Notes: generated from the letters alone by a model not told the origin. A DNA stretch of 64,000 nt from Nematostella vectensis (GCF_932526225.1 NC_064045.1:2517998-2581997); one strand, 5' to 3'; positions 1 through 9,391 are shown, numbered from the stretch's first letter. Numbers and translations: made by a program.

Positions 1-351
1 ATTTCCATCAATTGTTTCAAACTACTTGCACTTCAAAATAGATTAAGCAATCAAGGTAAATACCCCGAGTCCATTCATGAGTGTCCAGAGCACATTTAAT
101 TACGTCTTAAAGTAAGCTGTATGAGTCTAAAGCAGTCAGCACTTTGAGCCGCGTGTCTCGCACTCGGGTCACAAATGTAAACACGAGTAAATACAGCGAA
201 ATCAATCCAAGCTGAGATGATTTTCCAAAATAACTTGGTAGAAATTGAGGCTATGGTTAAATATGCAGTTATTAAATCGCGAATCGGGCCTTCAACTGCA
301 CAAATAACATGGGTCTGAGAGCTGGAATCTCAAATTCAAGATGGCGGCCAT
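1..351. other. Non-coding unit-start sequence
   Basis: No supportable gene. The stretch is conserved in units A, B and D and ends in an AAGATGGCGGC motif just before the inverted-repeat arm. Confidence 0.5.
338..348 (+). promoter_or_regulatory. YY1-like motif AAGATGGCGGC
   Basis: Exact match to the vertebrate YY1 consensus, conserved at 21169-21179 and 63680-63690. In animals this motif often lies at or just downstream of transcription starts. Function here is inferred only. Confidence 0.3.
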
Positions 352-664
352 GCACTCGTTCACACGGTTCAGAAGGACGGTCATTATAATAAAGTAATTA
401 GCATATTTACATTAGAGTCAAGTCTCTCAAGGTCGTACGCTGGTCGTACGGACGTGAAGTGAGAGGAAATCGGCTGCTTTCTCATGTTTTTGTTTATTTG
501 GCATTCATAACTGATATCTACGGCTGTGTTCCACCAAAGCAGCAAAAACTTGCACAAAACAACCACAAAGCATACTAAAAACAACTGAATTTTTCACTTA
601 TTTACTTATGTCCTTTTGAGTGTTGTGAAGTTCGCAAACCTTGTGAACTCAGACTTCTTCACAC
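352..664 (+). repeat. Left arm of long split inverted repeat (unit A)
   Basis: Bases 352-468 are the reverse complement of 8711-8823, and 586-664 the reverse complement of 8461-8531. The roughly 115 bases between the matching blocks differ from the roughly 180 bases of the opposite arm, which hold the hammerhead ribozyme. The outer ends share the TTCACACGGTTCAGAAGGAC core. The arms enclose the Penelope-like pseudogene, so they may be its inverted pseudo-LTRs or the ends of a composite transposon. Confidence 0.75.
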
Positions 665-673
665 GGCTCATAG

Positions 674-822
674 TGTTGAGTTATGTTTATAATGACGTAA
701 CCTAATGTTGCATTCTGGGTAATCGTTACCCTCGTGGTCTGTATGATCAGCCATGTACGCGTTGTATGTTTATTGAAGAGAATAAAAGAAGTAAAGACAC
801 TCATAACGAGATGAGTTCTACA
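674..822 (+). repeat. Copia 5' LTR
   Basis: 149 bp, TG...CA ends. It differs from the 3' LTR mainly by short indels and a few substitutions. The likely gag start ATG (811) lies inside it, in frame with the downstream ORF. Confidence 0.95.
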
Positions 823-2208
823 GGTTATGGGTCGAGGACGGACTCGAAATGGAACAGATTGACGTTCGACGGAGACGAGAGCAAGTATGAATTGTGGGAG
901 GCCAAATTTTTGGGACATTTACGGATGCTGAAATTGAAAGATACAATCTTGCCATCGACGGATGCGCCTGACGCGACAAAGAACGAAGAATGCTATGCGG
1001 AACTTATACAGTTGTTAGACAATAAAATCCTCTCACTAGTAATGAGAGAAGCTACTGACGACGGCAGGAAAGCCTTAAAGATACTACGGGAGTTTTATGC
1101 GAGCCAAAGCAAGCCTCGTATCATAACACTGTACACTGAACTAACATCACTCGAAATGGGAGTAAACGAAACAGTCACCGATTATTTTATTCGTGCTGAG
1201 AAGGCTATCACTGCTCTCAGAAACGCAAAGGAAACACTCGGTGATGGGTTGATCATCGCAATGATTCTGAAAGGGTTACCAGAATCCTATAAACCGCTAG
1301 CTATACACATCACTCAAAGCGCTGGGGAGATATCATTCTGTACATTCAAAGGTCACCTGAGAAGCTATAAAGAAACAGAGAAATTTAGCAGTAAGGGGAA
1401 AGCAGACCAAGTAATGAAGGCTGCGTCTCCAGCACCAAGTGCATGCTATGGTTGTGGTCAAACTTCGCACTTCATCAGGGACTGCCCAAAGAAAAGTGAA
1501 ACAACAAAATGGTGCAATTATCACAAGAGTTCTACCCATTCAGATGGAGAATGTAAAAGGCACCAACAGAAAGGAGACACAACAAAGAAAGTTTCTGTTA
1601 TGGATGATACAGAAAATAATGAGGAGGAACATACTTTCACATTTAATGTGAAGGATCACAGTAACAAAGTTCTCAACAACCCCAAGGGCATGCTAGTTGA
1701 CACTGGGGCTACATCTCATATCGTTACAACTGATACGATCACAAGGATCGATGGAACATTCAAACCAAGTGAACATTGTATGGAATTAGCTGATGGAACA
1801 AGGACCAGGAACATTGCCGTAAAGCGAGGAGACGCAATGGTAACCCTCAAGGATGTGAATGGCAGACATGTAAACGCTGTGCTGAAGGGAGCATTGTACA
1901 TACCATCGTACCCCCAAGACATCTTTTCTGTGAAGGCTGCAACTGCAAATGGGGCAGAAGTTAAGTTCCAAACTGGACAGAATGAACTCATCCATAAGGA
2001 TGGTACTGCATTTAAAATTGAGGAACATAATAAGTTGTACTATTTGAAAGAACCACTTTATGGTAATGACAGCTATGATAAGGTAAGCGTTTCACATGAC
2101 ATATACACATGGCATAAAATATTAGGCCACTGCAATTTTGAGGATGTCTTAAAGACAAAGGGGGTAGTAAAGGGAACGAATATGTCTGGAAAGATAAGTC
2201 TAAGTTAA
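811..2208 (+). pseudogene. Copia gag-protease ORF with start of integrase
   Basis: An open frame of about 465 codons from ATG 811 (an upstream in-frame ATG at 766 also lies in the LTR). It encodes a Copia Gag region, a CCHC zinc knuckle CYGCGQTSHFIRDC at about 1441-1482, an aspartic protease motif DTGATSH at about 1699, and the integrase histidines (HKILGH). It ends at a TAA because of a 1-bp frameshift near 2186-2190: the following integrase zinc-finger cysteines (CNTC) continue in another frame. Confidence 0.85.
823..833 (+). promoter_or_regulatory. Primer-binding site, half-tRNA-iMet type
   Basis: GGTTATGGGTC directly follows the 5' LTR and is complementary to the anticodon stem-loop of initiator tRNA-Met (CCCATAACC). 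Priming from an internal tRNA-iMet fragment is a known Copia trait. Assignment rests on complementarity alone. Confidence 0.7.
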
Positions 2209-2960
2209 CTTGCAACACCTGCATCGAGGGGAAGTTTGTAAATAACAGAAATAGAAAGCCAGATTCTAGGGCTACCAGACCCTTAGAGAGGGTTCACACT
2301 GACCTGGCGGGCCCTATAAACCCAGTATCAAGGGAGGGTTTTAAGTATAGTATCTAATTCACAGATGATTATTCTGGGGAAGTATTTGTGTATTTTCTCA
2401 AAGAGAAAAGTGATTCAGTGCAAGCAGCTCAGAAATTCTTAGCAGATTCTGCCCCTTATGGAGAAATTAAATGGATGTGCATACGGTCAGATAATGGGGG
2501 CGAGTTTATTAGCAATGATTTTCAGGCACTTCTCCGAGAGAGATCCATTAAACATGAGTTATCATGTCCCCATTCCCCACATCAGAATGGAACAGCTGAA
2601 AGGCAGTGGCGAACCCTGTTTGAGATGGGCAGATGTTTGCTTATAGAGAAACAGGTGCCAAAGTTCTTGTGGCCATATGCAGTTCAAACTGCTGCACACA
2701 TTAGGAATAGGTGCTATAACATGAGAACAGAGAACACACCTTATTTCATGCCAACAGGAAAGAAACCTGACCTTTCCAGAATGGGAATATTCGGATCAGA
2801 ATGTTACACGTACAATCACAACCATAAGAAATTAGACTCTCGCGGTGTGAGAGGGGTATTCGTAGGGTATGAAGAGAACAGCCCGGCATACCTAGTGTAC
2901 CACCCAGATAAGGGGAAGGTGTTAAAGCACAGACTCATTAAGTTCATCAGTAAGGATTGA
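2190..2960 (+). pseudogene. Copia integrase core fragment
   Basis: Reading continues with CNTC, HTDLAGP (first catalytic Asp), IRSDNGGEF (second Asp) and HSPHQNGTAERQWRTL (catalytic Glu). A stop TAA at 2355-2357 interrupts the frame between the zinc finger and the core, and TGA at 2958-2960 ends it. The catalytic DDE triad is visible, but the protein cannot be made as one chain. Confidence 0.85.
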
Positions 2961-3082
2961 ATCGAGCAAGAAACTCAAACTAAAGGCCTCATTCACAATG
3001 AAATGCCAGTGGGCAATGTTCATAAAGGGGTTGGATCAGAACAACTAGCCAACTTCAATGGAGCCATCAAAAGCCACCCAGT

Positions 3083-4254
3083 GTGGGCAAGGTGGATGGT
3101 GAAGCTAGTTGTACACCCGGTGATAGCGAGCAGGTAGATAATCAGAGTCACACCAGCGGGCGTCCACAAAGAGAGAGACAACCCCCTAAGTATTTGGATG
3201 ATTATGTTACCAGTATAAGTGATAGTGATGACATAACTTATTCCAGTGTTGATTATTGTTACAGAGTTTCAGGGTGGCACAAAGTTACTAGGCTATGGCC
3301 TCAACAAACGCTACAGAATGGAACCAAGCCATGGCCGAAGAAATGGGGTCACTTCAAGAAAATGTCACATTTGAGCTAACCTCCCTCCCGGAGGGTCTGA
3401 ACCCAGTGGGGGAAAAATTGGTATACACCATTAAAGAAGATGCAGGAGGCAGGGAAGTATTTAAAGCTAGATATGTAGCAAAGGGGTATAGCCAAGTTGA
3501 AGGAATTGATTACCAGGAGACCTTCGCTCCTACTACGAACATCACCTCAATTAGGGTTCTAATGCAATTAGCAGGGCAGTATGACCTCACTATCCATCAA
3601 ATGGATGTCAAAACAGCGTACCTACATGCACCAATAGATCAGGAAATATACATGAAACAACCAGAAGGCTTCGAAGTGATCTCCGAAAATGGAGAAAAGT
3701 TAGTTTATAAGTTAAAGAAATCCCTTTACGGCCTAAAACAGTCAGGCAGAAACTGGAATAAGCTTTTGCATGAAAGTCTGATGGAGAGTGGTTTTAACAG
3801 GAATCCATCAGACCACTGCGTCTACTCTAAGCTAGTAGGCAATGAAATTGTCATTCTCATAGTCTGGGTAGATGATCTGATCATTGCATCAAGTGACATG
3901 GGAATCCTTAATGACTTCAAGGAAAATATGAAGAGGCACTTCAAAATGAAAGATTCAGGCCAGATTTCCCACTTCTTAGGTATTGATTTCAACCAGGCTC
4001 CAGGACAGATTACCATGGGTCAGAGTAGAAACCTACTTAAGGTCCTGCACAGATTTGAAATGGAGGGTTGTAAGCCCAGAACAACGCCATGTGAGCAAAA
4101 TGCTGGAGAGAACAGTGAAGAGGGTGATCCTAAGAAGTATAGGGAGATAGTAGGAAGCCTTATTTATGCTATGGTGTGTACCAGACCAGACATCAGTTGG
4201 ATTGTTAGCAAACTCACGGAAATTGTCTTGCCCCACAGCCGCAGATATGACTGA
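3083..4254 (+). pseudogene. Copia linker and reverse transcriptase, frameshifted
   Basis: A linker frame at 3083-3379 (RERQPPKYLDDY) passes into the RT frame from 3295. RT motifs seen are KARYVAKGYSQ, MDVKTAYLHAPI, KSLYGLKQS and the catalytic WVDDLII at about 3867. The frame is lost near 4225 within the region following RPDISW, so RNase H lies in a different frame. Confidence 0.85.
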
Positions 4255-4801
4255 TGCTAAACATGTCCTTAGATACCTAAAAGGCATTATAGATTATGAA
4301 TTATGTTTTAAGAAGTCTAGTGATGGTTTGAGCCTTGTTGCATATAGCGATTCAGACTGGGCATCATCAGAGGATGACAGAAAGAGTACGACCGGATACT
4401 GCTTTAGCCTTTCCCCAGAGGGTGCTGTCATTTCATGGAAATCCAGAAGGCAACCCACAGTTGCCCTTTCTTCCTGTGAGGCTGAGTACATAGGATTAGC
4501 TTCTACAACCCAGGAGAGCCTGTACCTAAGTCAGCTATTAAGTAACATGGGAAAGGAATCATATTCATGCACTAAGCTCTATGGGTATAATCAGGGGGCT
4601 ATTGCACTTAGTAAAAATCCTGTAAACAGGCAAAGGTCTAAGCACATCGATGTCAGACACCACTTCATGCGTGATGCGGTCTCAAATGGAAAAATCGATA
4701 TTGTGTTTCGCCCCACAGAGGACATGGTGGCTGACATTTTCACCAAACCAACCAGCAAGGTCAGACTAACGAAATTCAAGAAATTTCTGTTTTGGTGCTA
4801 A
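4226..4801 (+). pseudogene. Copia RNase H fragment
   Basis: Encodes HVLRYLKG, AYSDSDWASS, KSTTGYCF, ALSSCEAEYI and DIFTKP, the usual Copia RNase H series, ending at TAA 4799-4801. It is separated from RT by one frameshift. The polypurine tract and 3' LTR follow about 90 bp downstream. Confidence 0.85.
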
Positions 4802-4884
4802 AACTGTAAGATCAGCTTATTACCTATAACATTTATTGTAGAATATTGTAATCACGTTGTCATTTAAGTTTACATCATAAGAAA

Positions 4885-4894
4885 CAAGTGGGGG
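4885..4894 (+). promoter_or_regulatory. Copia polypurine tract
   Basis: CAAGTGGGGG lies immediately before the 3' LTR, the expected position for plus-strand priming. Confidence 0.7.
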
Positions 4895-5040
4895 TGTTGA
4901 GTTATTTTTATAATGACGTAACCTAATGTTGCATTCTGGGTGATCGTTACCCTCGTGGTCTGTATGATGTTGTACGCGTTGTATGTTTTTTTGAAGAGAA
5001 TAAAAGAAGTAAAGACACTCATAACGAGATGAGTTCTACA
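4895..5040 (+). repeat. Copia 3' LTR
   Basis: 146 bp, matches the 5' LTR nearly throughout, and is followed by the second CATAG target duplication. Confidence 0.95.
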
Positions 5041-5116
5041 CATAGGGCCGGTCGTTGTCATTTGGCAAGTAAGTTCATATTCATAAAGCTCTGTTTTAAC
5101 CAAAAATATATGAATG

Positions 5117-5437
5117 CTTGTCTTGGTCTTGCTTGTCTTGGTCTTGGTCTTGCGGCTTGCTTGTCTTGTGTCTTGCGGCTTGCTTGTCTCGGTCTTGCGG
5201 CTTGCTTGTCTTGTGTCTTGCGGCTTGCCTGTCTCGGTCTTGCGGCTTGCTTGTCTCTGTCTTGCGGCTTGCTTGTCTCTGTCTTGCGGCTTGCTTGTCT
5301 CGGTCTTGCGGCTTGCTTGTCTTGTGTCTTGCGGCTTGCCTGTCTCGGTCTTGCGGCTTGCTTGTCTCGGTCTTGCGGCTTGCTTGTCTCGGTCTTGCGG
5401 CTTGCTTGTCTTGGTCTTGCGGCTTGCCTTAGGTGCA
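5117..5437. repeat. 22-bp minisatellite (unit A)
   Basis: Tandem copies of CTTGCGGCTTGCTTGTCTCGGT with 22/23-bp variants, about 13-14 copies. The array is open in several frames on both strands, which explains long low-complexity ORFs here. They are not supported as genes. Confidence 0.9.
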
Positions 5438-5633
5438 TTAGCTTGATCCTTGTTGATTTAACTGTAGATCCCTTCAAGAAGGCTCACAAAGTTCTCTGGA
5501 ACTGGTTTGCCAATGGGCAAGAGCTCAGACAATGCTTGCCTTCAACCATATTTACCACCATTTTATAACATTGTGAATCTATGAAGGGAAGAGGGTGGCT
5601 CGCCACCTTACTGGCTCATACAATAGGCTGTGT

Positions 5634-5753
5634 AAAATGCACCAAGTCAGGTCATAGGCTGTATGCTACTAGTAAAATGCACCAAGTCAGGTCATAGGCT
5701 GTATGCTACTAGTAAAATGCACCAAGTCAGGTCATAGGCTGTATGCTACTAGT
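5634..5753. repeat. 40-bp tandem repeat, three copies (unit A)
   Basis: Three near-perfect 40-bp units starting AAAATGCACCAAGTCAGG and ending CTACTAGT. Unit B has a single copy near 21970-22010. Confidence 0.9.
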
Positions 5754-5792
5754 AAAATATAACCTAGTACTACCTGCCTTATTGACGAGTTG

Positions 5793-7370
5793 TCAGCGTC
5801 TAAACTGGCGTTTAGCTTCCCCAATATATTGAAGGTTACAGCGGTTACATTGAATCATATAAATCACGTTTTTAGTATTGCAGGTTATGTGGGAGGTTAT
5901 AGGTCGTGTTTCACCTGTTGAGAAAGATGTGTAGCTTGTCAGGCCATCGGTTCTAATATAGGGGCAGGTTAGGCAGTTTTTTTCCGTAACGGAAAGCACC
6001 GGGAGGTTGGTTGGTGGGAGAGCTGTCGGAAGGTAGCTTGGCTTTAACGAGGATGTCGCGGAGGTTAGGTAAACGGCGAAAGGCGACAAGAGGGGGCACA
6101 GTGAAAACCTTATGGCATCGCTTAGACGAGAGAAGAAGGTTGTAGTTTCTACGGATTATGTCGTTGATGTTAGGTAGTGGGGAGTTTTTGTGGTTGTTAT
6201 TATTAGGGCGTAGGGCGTCAATGCGGGAAATGTTAGCAACGCGTAGGATTTGTCTCTTGAGAAAAGCGGGTTTATAGCCACGCTTGAGGAGGTAGTTTAG
6301 AGTTCATTGCAGCGGTTATTAAAGCTTTCTTCTGTAGAACAAATGCGGCGAATATGGAGGGCGAGGCTATAGGGGATAGCCTTTTTGGTGTGATGAGGAT
6401 GGCAAGATGAAAAAAGAAGGTTTTGATGTTTGTCAATAGGTTTGGAGTAGAGGTCAGTTTCGATTTTATTATTAACAATGGAGACATTAACGTCAAGAAA
6501 AGGTACATTGTTATAGGAGTGGGAGCTTGTAAATTTAATGGTGGGATGTAGATTGTTAAGATAATCTACAAAAGCGTTCAATTTGTCTAGACCCTCAGTC
6601 CATACAACAAAAATATCGTCGATGTATCTTAACCACGTATGGGGTTTGTAAGGGGCGTCACGCAAAGCGTTGGTTTCAAATAGACCAAGAAAGAGACAGG
6701 CGAAAGAGGGTGCCATGCGTGTGCCCATTGCGGTGCCATGCTTCTGGAGGTAGTGTTTGTCATTAAAGGAGAAGTTGTTCATTTGGAGGATCATGCGGAT
6801 TAAATCACAAATAGTGCCAGCAGGGATGGGGTTAGTGTTACATGTGCGAAGGAAGTGGTGACAAGCGTTGATACCATCATTAAGTGGAATATTAGTATAG
6901 AGGCTAGAGACGTCGAGTGTGACCAGGAGAGAGTCTGTTGGTAGGTTGCTGAGTGTTAATAAAATGTTTAAGAAGTGGTTAGTGTCTTTAACGTATGATG
7001 GAAGTTTACTTACTAATGGCTGGAGGTAGTAGTCTACAAATTCTGAGATGCGTTTGGTGGGGTGGGAGTTGGAGGAAATAATAGGGCGCCTAGGATTACC
7101 ATGTTTATGTATTTTAAAGAGTATGTAAAACCGTCCAGGTTTAGAGTCTTTTGGTGTGAGGTAGGATTTAGTGTCCTGATTAATTATTCCGTCTGTGTGC
7201 ATTCGGTTGATGTAGGTTGTGACTCGTTCTTGTATGTCATTAGTAATGTCGGCATCTAATTGTGTGTAGAATTTAGTGTCATTAAGTTGTCTATTACATT
7301 CATTAATATACCAGTCTTTGTCCATAAAGACTGTTCCAGATAAAGAGAAGCAAAGCAAGAGAAGCCACAC
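5793..7370 (-). pseudogene. Penelope-like RT/GIY-YIG pseudogene (unit A)
   Basis: Minus-strand coding remnant of a Penelope-like retroelement. From about 7325 it shows MDKDWYINECNRQL, then KIHKHGNPRRPI, LDVSSLYTNIP, GTAMGTRMAPSFA, the catalytic LRYIDDIFVVW and NVPFLDVNV. The C-terminal GIY-YIG nuclease begins with VIYMIQCNRCNLQYIGEA but stops at TGA after QFRR, so the nuclease is truncated. The N-terminus is also missing. Short deletions near 6180 and 6300 (the latter creating a stop) separate the RT from the nuclease part, although both halves share one frame. Confidence 0.88.
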
Positions 7371-7556
7371 TGATAGCTCGCGCTGGTACTCTTGAACCCG
7401 GTGGCCTCAACCGGCGTGAAGAAAACGTTTAGCTACTTAGTAATCCACACCACCCTATTTACTACCTTCCATAAGTCAATCTTTACTCAATTACTATTTT
7501 TACCTTTTGTTAGTTAATCATGAACTTCGACATTCAATGAACTTCGACATATACTA

Positions 7557-7671
7557 CTGGGCGTAGCCAAAAATACAGTAAATGTATGAGACATTATCTA
7601 AAATACAGGAGAAAATGCCTTGAAATGACCTTTTGGTCCCCCTCCTGTTAAAAATCCCGGCTACGCCTCTG
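7557..7671. mobile_element. MITE, internally shortened copy (unit A)
   Basis: 115 bp between TACTA duplications (7552-7556 and 7672-7676). The right end GGCTACGCCTCTG is the inverted match of the left end. The left arm has lost its G/C-rich inner part compared with unit B. Confidence 0.7.
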
Positions 7672-7705
7672 TACTAGCAGTGTAACATGTCATTGTATTT
7701 CATTT

Positions 7706-7745
7706 ATAACCTGAAGAAGGCAGGTATTATCCTGCCGAAATATCG
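7706..7745 (+). other. Conserved hairpin GGCAGG-loop-CCTGCC
   Basis: CCTGAAGA is followed by a perfect 6-bp stem GGCAGG/CCTGCC with a 6-nt loop, then GAAA. Unit B (about 24031-24070) keeps the stem with a different loop. The flanks resemble a hammerhead core, but there is one extra A before stem II and no stem I or III. See findings. Confidence 0.4.
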
Positions 7746-8057
7746 CTCTAAAAACAACATAAATCTGCGTTGTTGTCGACTTTTTCTTTTAAAGGTTTTC
7801 TGAAATAGTACGAGGGATAGTAAAATATTTATTTCTAGACTAATAGCTTAAAACTCCAGGGTGATAATGAACCCTGCCCTCCCATAAGAAAAGTAAAATG
7901 CTTTATGTAAATACCACGCCCCCTCTCCGTTACTGTTATTCACATAGAAAGGTACCCATAAGCTTAAAAAACCGGAAGATCGCTTTAAAATGGCCACATT
8001 TAGAAGAATTCTCCAGGTAAAATGACACAAGTTTGATACTTCTCTACTGAAAAATTC

Positions 8058-8222
8058 CTATCCCCGGGATAAGCAAGTTACCAGTTCGTCCGGAGGATCA
8101 TTGCGAACACTGCAAAATCTACTAGTTGCAGTAGTCTCGTATGCCTCGATTTTTGCCTTGCCCTTTTCAATTGAAGATACAGACATCCATCGACCACCGT
8201 TTTCCATTTTTCCAGGTTCCAT
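8058..8222 (-). CDS. Small hypothetical ORF downstream of paired ETS motifs (unit A)
   Basis: 54 codons, starting MEPGKMENGGRWMSVSS. The unit B copy (24376-24567) keeps the same start and about 42 residues before the ends diverge. A possible splice donor (CTG|GTAACT) lies near codon 48 in both, so this may be a 5' exon of a lost minus-strand gene. Two ETS-type sites (8291-8316) lie 70-95 bp upstream on this strand. No family recognised; it could be a chance ORF. Confidence 0.25.
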   Translation of the reverse strand: MEPGKMENGGRWMSVSSIEKGKAKIEAYETTATSRFCSVRNDPPDELVTCLSRG

Positions 8223-8290
8223 CTCGTTTGAAAAAGCCCGCGAAAAATCTTATATTTCATATAAGTGTATGCTGTCAGTTTAATCTAACT

Positions 8291-8316
8291 CACTTCCGGT
8301 AAAAAAAACTTCCGGT
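8291..8316 (-). promoter_or_regulatory. Paired ETS-type motifs (unit A)
   Basis: Two CTTCCGGT cores (reverse ACCGGAAG) 8 bp apart, the first as CACTTCCGGT, a full ETS consensus. Conserved at 24634-24659. Such pairs are typical of TATA-less promoters; activity here is inferred. Confidence 0.35.
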
Positions 8317-8460
8317 AAACTTTTGGAGCGTGTGAAAGATCGTCAGCTGAAAAGGTCAGTATAGATCACAACACTCACATGGACACCAGCGGAATTATCG
8401 TTTAATCCTTTTTTTTTTTCTACAAATATTTATTTGTACGCGAGGGATCGACCCTTGACG

Positions 8461-8823
8461 TGTGAAGAAGTTTGAGTGTTCGCGAACTTCACAACACTCA
8501 AAAGGACATAAGTAAATAAGTGAAAAATTCATAAATGTGGATTTTAGAAGCACACTAGCATACACACATTGGCACCAGTAGGGGCAAGACGGGACGCTAG
8601 CACAGTCTATTACCCTTGCAGTTCGGCAACCATGGACAGCTGTTTCGTCCTTATTAGGACTCGTCAGCATGGCATAGCCGGTTTGCCTCAGTTAAACTTC
8701 ATCGGCAGATCTCCTCTCACTTCACGTCCGTACGACGAGCGTACGACCGTGAGAGACTTGACTCTCACGGTATGCTAATTACTTTATTATAATGACCGTC
8801 CTTCTGAACCGTGTGAACGAGCG
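8461..8823 (-). repeat. Right arm of long split inverted repeat (unit A)
   Basis: Inverted partner of 352-664. It carries a middle segment (about 8532-8710) absent from the left arm, and that segment contains the hammerhead ribozyme. The arm ends at the CCGTGTGAAC edge, after which conserved sequence upstream of the NLR begins. Confidence 0.75.
8625..8687 (-). ncRNA. Type I hammerhead self-cleaving ribozyme (unit A)
   Basis: Read on the minus strand, all core elements are in order. Stem I outer strand GGCAA (8687-8683), a 10-nt bulge, stem I inner CCATG, core CTGACGA (8667-8661), stem II GTCC-TAATAA-GGAC (8660-8647), GAA (8646-8644), a very short palindromic stem III ACAGCTGT (8643-8636), and cleavage C (8635). 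CATGG and TTGCC then close stem I (8634-8625). Every pair is Watson-Crick. The short stem III suggests action as a dimer, as in Penelope-like and retrozyme hammerheads. It lies on the same strand as, and upstream of, the Penelope-like RT. Confidence 0.88.
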
Positions 8824-9391
8824 CTGACCTTTTAAATTATGCAAAAGTTTTTGGTAACTAAGCGTTGCGATGACGTAGGACAGTAGGCTAGATACTTCGT
8901 GTAAGAAAAAGGCTTCAGTAAGGTCGCATTCAATACACTAAAACAAGCGAAGTATTGACTATGGCGCAAAGGCTCTTGGGGTATTGCGAAACATTGCAGA
9001 TTTCCCGGGACCACGAAAAGAAAAAAACAGTTGCAATTTATAACTGGGCTACCACAGGTATCCCAGTAACTAAGTTTGTAGATTCTTTGCGATTTCCAGT
9101 CATCTCAGCCGCCATCTTGAAATTACTTTGTCAGTCGGGACTTCCAACGGCGTGTCGACCGGATTCCGACGTATACATTACCGCTGACTTCCTGCAGACT
9201 CACCCTTCCTCTACGCCGGTGGAAAATTGCTTCCCCTTGGGATTGCGCAACAAGCAACTGTTTCTTAGCGAATCTGCAAAGAAAAGTCGTACCAGCTGAT
9301 GTAAAAGCAACACAAAGCACAAGATCCCTACAAGTCCGGTAAGCAAGGGTATTAGAGAGTTCGACAGTAGTTTCTCTATGAATTATCGGCA
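8824..9391. other. Conserved sequence upstream of NLR (unit A)
   Basis: Probable promoter/5' UTR remnant. It holds a 114-codon ORF on the plus strand (8955-9299) that is frame-shifted in unit B, so it is not called a gene. A GCCGCCATCTT (YY1-type) motif is at 9108-9118. It ends at the deletion junction with NLR exon 1. Confidence 0.4.
9108..9118 (-). promoter_or_regulatory. YY1-like motif upstream of NLR copy A
   Basis: GCCGCCATCTT, inverse of AAGATGGCGGC; identical at 40112-40122 in unit C, one change in unit B near 25451. Its place upstream of the NLR fits a promoter or first-exon element, but no transcription start can be read from sequence. Confidence 0.3.

Larger units (their letters stand above)
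674..5040 (+). mobile_element. Ty1/Copia LTR retrotransposon, full-length but degenerate
   Basis: A 4367-bp element with LTRs of 149 and 146 bp that begin TGTTGAG and end TTCTACA. It is flanked by the 5-bp target duplication CATAG (669-673 and 5041-5045). Unit B keeps the empty site with a single CATAG at 21456-21460. Domain order Gag, protease, integrase, reverse transcriptase, RNase H defines Copia. Several frameshifts and stops make it non-autonomous now. Near-identical LTRs and absence from unit B indicate insertion after the A/B duplication. Confidence 0.95.

Noticed and set aside
5058-5568. ORFs of 104-179 codons on both strands over the 22-bp repeat
   Set aside because: They are products of a 22/23-bp minisatellite, with low-complexity sequence (LACLGLAACLS and PRQASRKTE types), different in unit B, and no domain.
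8395-8670. Minus-strand ORF MLTSPNKDETAVHG, also 24738-25016
   Set aside because: It lies across the hammerhead ribozyme and the repeat arm; similarity between units is explained by the duplicated DNA.
8955-9299. 114-codon plus-strand ORF upstream of NLR copy A (MTMAQRLLGYCETL)
   Set aside because: The frame is broken in unit B by indels, and only the second half is open there; unit C has another start. More likely 5' non-coding sequence.
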